From assembly GCA_903813345.2 (NCBI GenBank), contig CAIIXF020000009.1, positions 4,032,001 to 4,096,000 of the forward strand: a stretch of 64,000 nt of DNA. The letters are read 5' to 3'. The DNA comes from Owenia fusiformis (lineage: Eukaryota; Annelida; Polychaeta; Sabellida; Oweniidae). Each line of letters opens with the position of its first letter. Within the stretch, counting starts at the first letter, position 1. The translations under genes were made by a program, and so were the position numbers. Of the stretch, positions 57,115 through 64,000 are shown in pieces. Under the pieces are notes generated by a model that was not told where the DNA came from, did not search any database, and was given only the letters and a program-made list of their open reading frames with translations.

Positions 57115-57480
57115 TCAGGAACACACATGCCAAGTTACAAATATGCAATCCGTTCACAATAAAAAGAAAATCCCATAAAATGAGTAACCATTAATTTAGC
57201 CATTTAATCAATCTGTTTTGTATCTCAAATTATGCCACATATCAATATATGTATAATTTTGAAAAGCTATCATTTCCATCTCCAAATTAATTCTTATAAA
57301 TCTACTCTATGATATATTTTATTTCCTTTACAGAATATTAAAAATAACCCTTTTTACTTTATTTATAGGCAGCAAGATGTGATTAAACAATTCTTGGAAA
57401 TTAGTAAATTTTAAGGATTCAGAATATTACCTTGTGACAAGAGGGCAGCTTGACATGGACAAGCCAGCCTCATAAGTAGA
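57115..57480. other. AT-rich spacer
   Basis: Nothing supported. Confidence 0.4.
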
Positions 57481-57488
57481 GCAAAATA

Positions 57489-57850
57489 CAGTAAAACCTG
57501 GGTATATTGAACATTTTTTGCAGAGAAAAAATGTTCAGTGTTGGTTGGTGTTCACTACAGAGAGAATAATTTATATAGAAGTCAGTAGAGTATGTATTGA
57601 GGAAGGGTGCCTACTGGAGACAGGTGTTCACTAGAAAGAGGTGTTCACTAGAGAGAGGTGTTAACTAGAGGGAGGTGTTCACTAGAAAGGTGTCTACTAG
57701 AGACATGTGTTCATTAGAGAATAGTGTTCACTAGAGAGAAGTGTCCACTAGAGACAGGTGTTCTTTAGAGAGAGGTGTTCACTAGAGAGAAGTGTCTACC
57801 AGAGACAAGTTTTCATTAGAGAGAGGAGTTCACTAAGACATGTTCTGCTG
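57489..57850. mobile_element. Tigger-type MITE carrying a second 17-bp array
   Basis: The left end CAGTAAAACCTGGGTATATT and right end GACATGTTCTGCTG are inverted repeats with several mismatches. TA flanks at 57487-57488 and 57851-57852. It shares its terminus with 18228-19575 and 37348-37753, but its interior differs: TTGAACATTTTTTGCAGAG, then the 17-bp array. More decayed than the copy at 37348. Confidence 0.75.
57605..57838 (+). repeat. 17-bp minisatellite GTGTTCACTAGAGAGAG
   Basis: About 13 units of GTGTTCACTAGAGAGAG with variants GTGTCTACTAGAGACAT and GTGTTCATTAGAGAATA. GTGTTCA is also found in the subterminal sequence (GGTGTTCACTACAGAGAG at 57549), so the array appears to derive from the element's own end. 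Confidence 0.9.
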
Positions 57851-58049
57851 TATTATTTTATCAATTTGCAAGTGAGCAACCCTTTTCAAGTTTTGAATTT
57901 ACATTTCTAAAAGAGAGCTTTTTCAATACTCTTAAAATAAGAGAACATACTTCGATCTAACCTTACCTTACTAAAGATCAGATTTGAGCAACCAATTAGA
58001 ATTACAGTTATACTAGTTAACTGTCTTCATAAGTGGTATTCGACTAAAG

Positions 58050-58111
58050 AATGCTATCTACAAAAAGGTTGGTGACTATAACAATACTGCAACACTTCTG
58101 GTAGTGACATA
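58050..58111 (+). repeat. TGTCACCAC-hairpin family, copy 8 (fragment)
   Basis: CTACAAAAAGGTTGGTGACT, ATAACAATACTGCAACACTT and CTGGTAGTGACATA follow the right half of the family with several substitutions. Confidence 0.6.
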
Positions 58112-58383
58112 CAATGTCAATCATTTCATTTGATACAATTTTCTGGGGATACCCAGTATAAGCAATTTTGTTTGTAGCGAACAGCAATACTTTGGCCATG
58201 TCCCTTTGAAGTCTTTAATCAACGAGGAGATGTATAAGGAAATATAACACATCTTGCAACAGACGTTAGCATCATAAAATTGATGAAACATCTTCCGAAG
58301 ATTGATTAGAAATTCTCCTAGATAACAATTTAACAGCCAAAATTCAGAATATATGTAAGTAGCTAGGTCCTTTACACTGAATG

Positions 58384-58583
58384 CAGTGATCCCCACAGGA
58401 TGTAGGTGCAAAATTCTCAATTTCACAATTCAGACCAAAATTGGTCGGTCAAAATATCCCCATTTTTCATGATTTTTCTCATTGTCAAGTATGTGCAAAT
58501 GGATTCTCAGGAGGGTGCAAGGCTGTTTTCAAAATTCCAGGTGTATGCTGCGCCCACTTGCTTAAATGCTGGGGAGATCACTG
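58384..58583. mobile_element. CAGTGATCTCCCCAG-type MITE, copy 2
   Basis: Termini CAGTGATCCCCACAGGA and GCTGGGGAGATCACTG. The interior matches 43644-43850 almost throughout (TTCACAATTCAGACCAAAAT, ATGGATTCTCAGGAGGGTGC, AAGGCTGTTTTCAAAAT). The 96-codon frame across it is not a gene. Confidence 0.75.
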
Positions 58584-58879
58584 AAATGACATATATACAC
58601 TGGCTGTTCATCAATGGCACTACCCTCTCAATTTTACGGATGAACCTGCAGTGTAAATTTCTGACCAGGACATTTTTCTTATGTTTGAATTCCTAAACTA
58701 AAAACTTCATTTCAGATTATTAATATCTTAGATATTAAAATCTTATCTTAAGATAAGAAATGTTAACTCTGTAAAAGAAAATTATGAGCATTAAAACTGT
58801 AAAATTATAATTATCTTTCCTTGTCAGAGTAATATATACTACATGTATCAGCATTTGGACCCAGGGTTGCCAATTGAGA

Positions 58880-59040
58880 CTTTTGGTTAATAATAGGGAG
58901 TTTAAGCTTGCAATGTTTTTTACAACCTAAATGGAAACAGAAAATATTTAAGCGATTCAGCATTTGTATGGACGATTGGTCATATGTATAGGTTGGCGTT
59001 TCAATATTATATGCAAGCTTAAACTCCCTATTATCCAAAG
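58880..59040. mobile_element. 160-bp element with ~29-bp inverted repeats
   Basis: CTTTTGGTTAATAATAGGGA plus GTTTAAGCTTGCA (58880-58912) and TGCAAGCTTAAACTCCCTAT plus TATCCAAAG (59012-59040) are inverted repeats with a small indel. The interior has no coding frame of note. Superfamily unknown. Confidence 0.75.
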
Positions 59041-59339
59041 GCCAAAATATCAATCAAGAATATATCATTATATGTAAGCATAAATGCCACATTGAAAGCA
59101 ATTCCATAATAATGCCATTATAGCACTCAACCCTAACTAAAAATATCATGGAGGTTATTTGATTTGCAAAATGTTAGGTCAAAGAGGGCAATTAGCGAGG
59201 AATATATTGGCAAAACATGAAGCTAATACTCCAAACTGTTTAAAAACACAAATTTGTTTCCTATTTTCCCAAGGTGAAAATTAAAGGAATTGACAAAACG
59301 CCATTGTCTTCTATACTATTGCCAAATGACCTTCTAATC

Positions 59340-59515
59340 ATAAAATATGTCACCAAATGTTAGACTAAAAACAATAAAATCCTAAAATGTTACACTAAAA
59401 ATTTACAAAATCCTAAATGTTGAACTAAAAGCATATAAACCTAAATATTTTTCTTAAGATTCAAAATTTTAAAATGTTACACCAAATATTCAAAATGTTA
59501 GCAAAACCTTTGCAT
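59340..59515 (+). repeat. Degenerate 35-40-bp tandem repeat
   Basis: AATCCTAAAATGTTACACTA, AATCCTAAATGTTGAACTAA and AAAATGTTACACCAAATATT recur with poor conservation. Confidence 0.55.
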
Positions 59516-59599
59516 TACCATGGAGAGCACTGTGAAGAGACCCGTTACAAATCCTCAAAATGTTATTCAAACATGACCGTGCTCTATTCGAATTTCTCA

Positions 59600-59815
59600 A
59601 CCAATCAGAATGCAGCATAGCCAATATAGAACGTTCTCTAATTCTCCATAGATGCACGACCATGCTCTATTCAATCTGCAATTTGCATTGTTTTGTGTGA
59701 CGTCACATCTCAGCTGCACATCTGGGGCTCTGTCCGGGGATAGCTGTTCTTTTTTACACCCTCCGTAACTACTGTAACTATTTAACATGGCTGACTTCAC
59801 TTCACCGTATAAAAT
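59600..59815 (+). promoter_or_regulatory. Promoter-like motif cluster (CCAAT, CRE, TATA)
   Basis: AACCAATCAG (near 59600), GTGACGTCAC (59697-59706, a full CRE palindrome) and CGTATAAAAT (about 59806) occur in that order on the plus strand within 215 bases, in a G+C-richer patch. No coding exon is recognised downstream, so any transcript would be the mobile element's own or non-coding. Confidence 0.3.
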
Positions 59816-59954
59816 CTAAAACGGGGAGTAAAATAGAACAGCCCAAACAAATTCTAAAATTTTTCCGGCCGACTTCAGAATCTTGACAGCATGCGTATTC
59901 TTCCTTCATGCCCGTTCCACAGACACGGCTTTTACTAATTTTTATGTTTGAATC

Positions 59955-60113
59955 GGAATAAATAATGATAGGCCATTCAATATGGTGAAATTCAGCACTC
60001 GTTGGACAGAATGTTAGTACAAATGCACTCACCTTCGGTTCGTGCTTTGTACAACATTCTGTCAAACTCGTGCTGAATTTCACCATATTGAATGGCCTAT
60101 CATTATTTATTCC
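59955..60113. repeat. 159-bp palindrome with 44-bp perfect arms
   Basis: GGAATAAATAATGATAGGCC, ATTCAATATGGTGAAATTCA, GCAC (59955-59998) is repeated exactly in inverse at 60070-60113. Inner segments GACAGAATGTT and AACATTCTGTC, then GTACAAA and TTTGTAC, extend the stem. No mismatch in the outer 44 bp implies recent formation or ongoing arm-to-arm correction. Confidence 0.9.
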
Positions 60114-60119
60114 TTAAAC

Positions 60120-60880
60120 AAAACCTTATATTCCCCTGGAGAGCACTGTGAAGAGACCTGTTATATCTATCAAATGTTAACAAAACCTCCACATAACCCT
60201 GGTAAAAGCACTGTAGAGACTGTTATTATATTTATTAATTGCACATCACATTAACTTCCATATGGAAAATACCATTGCAAATAGATGTGTTTATTGTAAA
60301 AAGGGTACCGAGTCACAATATCCTTGAGAAAACATTGAAATGTGCAATGAAAATACCACACTGAATAATTGTATCGTGCCATTTTGTTACCAATTAAGTA
60401 CATAGTCCCAAAATTGTCAAATATTTTTATAAATGATACAATTTATGATACCATTTCCATGAACAGAAAAATTATCTCATTTATATAAAGGTTTGGTTTC
60501 ACTTCAATGGGGATTTAACATGTGTCTCCCTATCCTGCTGAAAATTGTAGTTCAATTTTTCAAACAAATATTTATGTGCCATTGTTTACATTGTTGGTAA
60601 GTGTAATTATTGGACTTACATATAAAACAATTTACACCTGTATTCATGTACTTATGTACATGTCAGAGGTCATATAAAGCATGGACCCTCCATTACTATT
60701 TGTGATTTGAAAATTTGACTCTACTAAATCCATAACCATCCAAAAGGTGAGCATATTTTCATAATTATAAATGTAACTAACTTCAATACTAATGTAATAT
60801 TGATACTGTGACACCACTGTTATCAAGTGGCAGTGTTACATAGAGCAGAATATCTGGATTAAAATGACTACTGTAAGCAC
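60120..60880. other. AT-rich stretch
   Basis: Begins with two diverged units of the GGAGAGCACTGTGAAGAGAC repeat (to about 60225). Nothing else supported; no exon carrying the missing transposase 5' part was recognised. Confidence 0.45.
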
Positions 60881-60881
60881 A

Positions 60882-61067
60882 CTAAAAGGGGGGTATTTGT
60901 ATAGGTTTTTTTGAAATTTCTATATGAGAACAGCCTATTATCCCTTAGTTTTTTAAACAGCTGCTAAAGAATATGGATATACACCAGTACTTGAAATATC
61001 TAAGGGATAATCGAGTGATCTCATGTAGAAATCAGGGAAAACATGTATAAAAATACACCATTTTTAG
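60882..61067. repeat. Foldback repeat upstream of the DDE-SWIM gene
   Basis: Arms 60882-60948 and 61000-61067 are inverted copies around a 51-bp centre. The core ATTATCCCTTAG / CTAAGGGATAAT (12 bp) is perfect, and ATTTCTATATGAGA / TCTCATGTAGAAAT is nearly so. The outer part (CTAAAAGG..GGTATTTGTATA / TATAAAAATACACC..TTTTAG) matches at roughly two thirds of positions. It ends 42 bases before the putative splice acceptor of the transposase-like exon. It could be an independent MITE or part of the transposon's 5' structure. Confidence 0.7.
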
Positions 61068-61109
61068 CCTGAGTATGTTGGTAAATCTAAAAGGCCATTA
61101 TATTTCCAG

Positions 61110-61149
61110 GACTACATCAGGAGATATTCCACCATGACTTTCATTAACT
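61110..61149 (+). pseudogene. Frame-shifted 5' end of the DDE domain
   Basis: After a good acceptor (TATATTTCCAG, ending 61109) the sequence encodes DYIRRYSTMTFIN in one frame. The downstream 339-codon frame is shifted by one. In related DDE proteins a segment of the type R-R-x-Y-S normally lies a few residues before the K-P-M of the strand-turn region, which suggests these bases once read into the main frame. In the main frame itself a TGA at 61135-61137 blocks read-through. Family resemblance here is from memory and short. Confidence 0.35.
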
Positions 61150-62169
61150 GTGCTGACCAAACCAATGATGATTGTGTCCACTACTGGTTATGTTGTTGAT
61201 GTAGTTGGTCCATACCTAGCTGATCAAAAGAATAACGATGCTGCGATTCTTGAAGATATTCTCAATCAGAATATATCAGGGATGTCTGAATGGGTCGAAC
61301 CAGGTGACTTCCTCATAATTGATAGAGGCTTCAGGGATTGTCTACAGACAATCACAGAAAATAGTTTGGAACCGAGAATGCCAGCATTTCTACAAAAAGG
61401 TTCAAAACAGCATTCAACTAATGAAGCGAATGAGTCACGGTTGGTGACCAAAGTGAGATGGGTGGTGGAAAGTGTTAATGGTAGAATGAAACGATTCCAA
61501 TTTCTCGCAAATGTAGTTAGTAACTCTCAAATTCCATTTATTGGTGATTATGTGCGAATCGTTTGTTCCATCATGAACAAATTCTATGTACCTTTGAAAC
61601 GTTCTCATCCAGATGACATTAAGATTGCCAAGAGAATGAAAGTCTTGGCAGCTAAACCAAATCATCTTCAAAGTTTTGTTCTTCAGAACAATTTGGCCAG
61701 TAGAAGTGGTGCTTGGGTTAAGCTTGATGCTGAAAATGCTGCCCCTAATTTCCCTAAGTTATCTGATGAAGATCTGCGTTTCATTACACTGGGGGTTTAC
61801 CAGCTCAAGCAAGCCCCTTATTATGCCAGTCAGCACCTACAGGAAAATGGAGACTATGAAATCCAAATAAATGAACAATTTAGTAATATTATTCGTGTCA
61901 AACTGCAGAGTAGACATGTAAGTTCAAAGGTGTACACTTTGTGGGTTAGGTACTCTAGATCTCAAAAGGTGATTGACTGGTATTGCACCTGTAAAACTGG
62001 TGCACGCACAGTTGGTTGCTGCGCACACATTGCCAGTGTGGTCTGGTACCTTGGGAAGATGCGCCACAAGGAAACCTTTGAGCCTCAAGAGGACCCATCC
62101 ATTCATTTAATGGATGCAAAAGTTACATCAGACACTGAATCTGATGATTCAGATACAGATTCCAACTAA
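61150..62169 (+). CDS. DDE (PIF/Harbinger-like) nuclease domain with SWIM zinc finger, 5'-incomplete
   Basis: A 339-codon frame. The nominal first codon is GTG; the first ATG is at 61165 (residue 6), so the true start is unresolved. Residues 1-150 match the C-terminal two thirds of the DDE_Tnp_4 superfamily: TTGYVVDVVGPYLAD, N-N-D at 28-30, second catalytic Asp at 58 in LIIDRGF, catalytic Glu at 107 in VRWVVESVNGRMKRF. The first Asp lies upstream and is not found. Residues 255-300 form a SWIM zinc finger, C279-x-C281..C291-x-H293 (YCTCK..CCAHIA). Residues 326-339 are an acidic Asp/Ser tail. This combination is known from transposon-like genes of aquatic invertebrates; SWIM fingers bind DNA or protein. 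The long intact frame suggests youth or constraint, whereas the broken 5' end suggests decay. Confidence 0.75.
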   Translation: MLTKPMMIVSTTGYVVDVVGPYLADQKNNDAAILEDILNQNISGMSEWVEPGDFLIIDRGFRDCLQTITENSLEPRMPAFLQKGSKQHSTNEANESRLVTKVRWVVESVNGRMKRFQFLANVVSNSQIPFIGDYVRIVCSIMNKFYVPLKRSHPDDIKIAKRMKVLAAKPNHLQSFVLQNNLASRSGAWVKLDAENAAPNFPKLSDEDLRFITLGVYQLKQAPYYASQHLQENGDYEIQINEQFSNIIRVKLQSRHVSSKVYTLWVRYSRSQKVIDWYCTCKTGARTVGCCAHIASVVWYLGKMRHKETFEPQEDPSIHLMDAKVTSDTESDDSDTDSN

Positions 62170-62494
62170 GTTTCTGGAATTAAACACTACTATATACATG
62201 GTGACTTAACTTAATATTGATAAAATGTTCAATATTAAAACATTTGTACCAATGCAGAAAATTCAGCATAGTACAATTTGCAGTGGATCTGAAATCAATG
62301 AACAATATTTTACAAGTTAGACACAATGAAACATTTTTATAGTGCACATGAATTGTGTTTTTACAATTGTTTATTTCATTTTATTGAGATTATCAGTGTT
62401 GTACAATTGGCATCGTTGCAGATTTCTACTTTTTACTTTTACATTTGTTACAACAAATATTTATTTCTTTTTTGTTGATATTTACTAATGTTTC

Positions 62495-62500
62495 AATAAA
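62495..62500 (+). promoter_or_regulatory. Polyadenylation signal for the DDE-SWIM gene
   Basis: AATAAA lies 326 bases after the stop codon and is followed within 30-40 bases by a GT-rich stretch (GGTTTGTCTGTCTC). It fits a short 3' untranslated region without further open frames. Confidence 0.6.
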
Positions 62501-62509
62501 GTACAATAG

Positions 62510-63740
62510 CAGTAGTACAGAAAATGGTTTGTCTGTCTCATTGGATGGATTATATAAACCTAAACATTATTGATCACTATATATTAAAGTTACTTCATTA
62601 ATTATCAAGTTAATTCTAATTATTACAAAAACTCATAATTTGATTTGATTTGATAATTATAATTATATACTACAAGAGAAAGTAAGAAATAACTCTGTTT
62701 GCTTAAAGGTACCATACAGTGTCAATACACTTTGTACTTACATTTTTGGCAATTTTCCAATTATCGGTCCAAGACTCAAATAACCCTTTTCGAAGCATAT
62801 CTAGCAATGCAATGTGATCAACTTATATAGCAGTCTTGGGGAAGGTATAAAAATGAGTTCTGTTGGAATAGAATTTGTTCCAGACTTAGACTTGAAATAG
62901 TGACCTACTTCAATGACCTATTTGACCTTAAAGTTGAGGTCAAAATGACTGCAAAATAGTTTTCTCATAAAAAGCACATATTGAGGTATTAATACTAGTA
63001 AAATGGTCAAAATTGATTGATGGGGAAAAAACAGCACATTTGCAACCCATCCAACTAATAATACAATTTTGAACCCAAAACACCTGAAGCTAACAGACAA
63101 TTGAAACTGAGTATTCCACCGAGGACGAACATGCTACAACAGGGAGGAAGTGTTACAGATTGCTAATATCATATAATTTCTCATTTATATCATAAAAGAG
63201 TCTAAAATGGACAATTTTCCTACACTCTTGGCCTCATTACAAGTAATTCACTGCACGATTTCCTTCGCCCATTGCTGTTATTGTGTTAACTGCCTACAGG
63301 GGACCAAAAACTAATTTCAAGATAAAGCCTTTATTTCCTCGTATTTTCGTCCAATTATTCTTCAGGAAATACAGCAAATTATAAGTCTTTTAATTACATA
63401 CTCTCAAGAAAGTTGATTACATTTATGGCGCAGAAATAATGGCTATTTGGTCATCAATAAAATCTGAAGAACTCTTCAATTTGGAGGAAGGAAAGTATTT
63501 GTTTTTATGACAATGATCTTGTATTTCGGAACTCATGGAAATCAAGTTAATCTATGAATTTCGCGAAAGTGGGTGAGCCCTTAGACAAGTGCATATATCG
63601 ATTGCATAATTAGCTCCTCTTATTAAGATCCAAATCAGATTTGTCTATTGATCATTAAGGTTGGCAACTTATAACAAGAGTACTCTTAAGCAGTAAAGCA
63701 TTTGGGTGCTATACCAAATTAAGATAAGATTAAAGAAATT
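62510..63740. other. AT-rich non-coding stretch
   Basis: Small frames only (62918-63100). Nothing supported. Confidence 0.5.
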
Positions 63741-63744
63741 ATCC

Positions 63745-63960
63745 TACACCCACATAACCTTAAAATCCATTTGTACCCACTTAATATGCAGAAATATGGA
63801 AAATTGAAATATTTTGACCAATTTTATGAGCTAGAATTATGAAAATTCTTCACCCATCTAGCCTTAAAATCCATTACCCACTTGAAATACATAGAAACGT
63901 GCACCACTGGTATATTTTAACCAATCTTGGTCAGATCTATGAAAAGGAAAATTCGATGTT
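63745..63960 (-). repeat. Two inverted, tandem fragments of the CAGTGATCTCCCCAG family
   Basis: CCTTAAAATCCATTTGTACC, CACTTAATATGCAGAAATAT and TTTTGACCAATTTTATGAG are the reverse complement of the interior of 43644-43850, and the pattern repeats about 105 bases later (CCTTAAAATCCATTACCCAC, TTTTAACCAATCTTGGTC). Both copies lack recognisable termini. Confidence 0.6.
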
Positions 63961-64000
63961 GTTGATCTAGTATTTGACTGGTTCATTAGATGTCAATATA

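Larger units (their letters stand above)
59560..60117. mobile_element. Probable insertion between two copies of a short repeat
   Basis: GGAGAGCACTGTGAAGAGAC, CYGTTA occurs on both sides (59521-59550 and 60139-60163). The intervening 560 bases are more G+C-rich than the surroundings, contain a duplicated phrase ATGACCGTGCTCTATTC / ACGACCATGCTCTATTC (59572 and 59656), and end in a long palindrome. This looks like a non-autonomous element inserted in a repeat tract; exact ends are unknown. Confidence 0.45.

Noticed and set aside
56753-57178. 141-codon plus-strand frame rich in Pro/Leu/Tyr
   Set aside because: Entirely a translation of a 45-bp minisatellite; two other frames are open over the same DNA.

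Overview
This is AT-rich (roughly one third G+C by eye) eukaryotic nuclear DNA. It has no operons or bacterial-style gene packing. It holds spliceosomal-type donor and acceptor sites, a TATA-containing candidate promoter, an AATAAA polyadenylation signal, tRNA-derived repeats, and many short non-autonomous DNA transposons and minisatellites. The style of the repeats (TIR-bounded MITEs, a CGGA tetranucleotide run, arrays carrying GGCGGCCATTTTTC, frequent TACATGTA) suggests an invertebrate animal, probably marine. I cannot name the phylum from sequence alone.

Host coding content is very sparse. The best single-copy host exon is on the minus strand at 38360-38509: 50 codons ending exactly at CAG|GTGAGT, with a TATA box about 125 bases upstream. 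Weaker exon-like pieces lie at 27397-27438 (minus), 2191-2420 (minus) and 8252-8437 (plus). The three minus-strand pieces could belong to one gene with long introns running toward the left edge, but this is inference. Most of the window is therefore probably intronic or intergenic.

The clearest long reading frame is at 61150-62169 (plus): a PIF/Harbinger-like DDE nuclease core followed by a SWIM zinc finger and an acidic tail, with a polyadenylation signal about 330 bases downstream. Its 5' part, which should hold the first catalytic Asp, is missing or frame-shifted.

Mobile-element layer, left to right: inverted-repeat elements at 1887, 4252 and 4395; a 135/146-bp tandem array at 5878-6726; a 1.04-kb TIR element containing a tRNA-like head plus conserved tail (14306-15348), whose sister copy lies at 22100-22318; a Tigger/pogo-like element with a transposase C-terminus (18228-19575); TTAA-flanked piggyBac-like elements (21062-21242 and 24715-25397); a 440-bp TIR family (29717, 36327, 42074) with a nested TA-flanked MITE (42311-42470); a 92-bp minisatellite (34605-35425); Tigger-type MITEs whose interior has become a 17-bp array (37348-37753, 57489-57850); large foldback elements (39448-40026, 53033-53748, 55237-55691, 59955-60113, 60882-61067); and an eight-copy short family with a TGTCACCAC hairpin (16-58 kb). 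Several insertions can be verified inside the window because an uninterrupted copy of the host repeat is also present.
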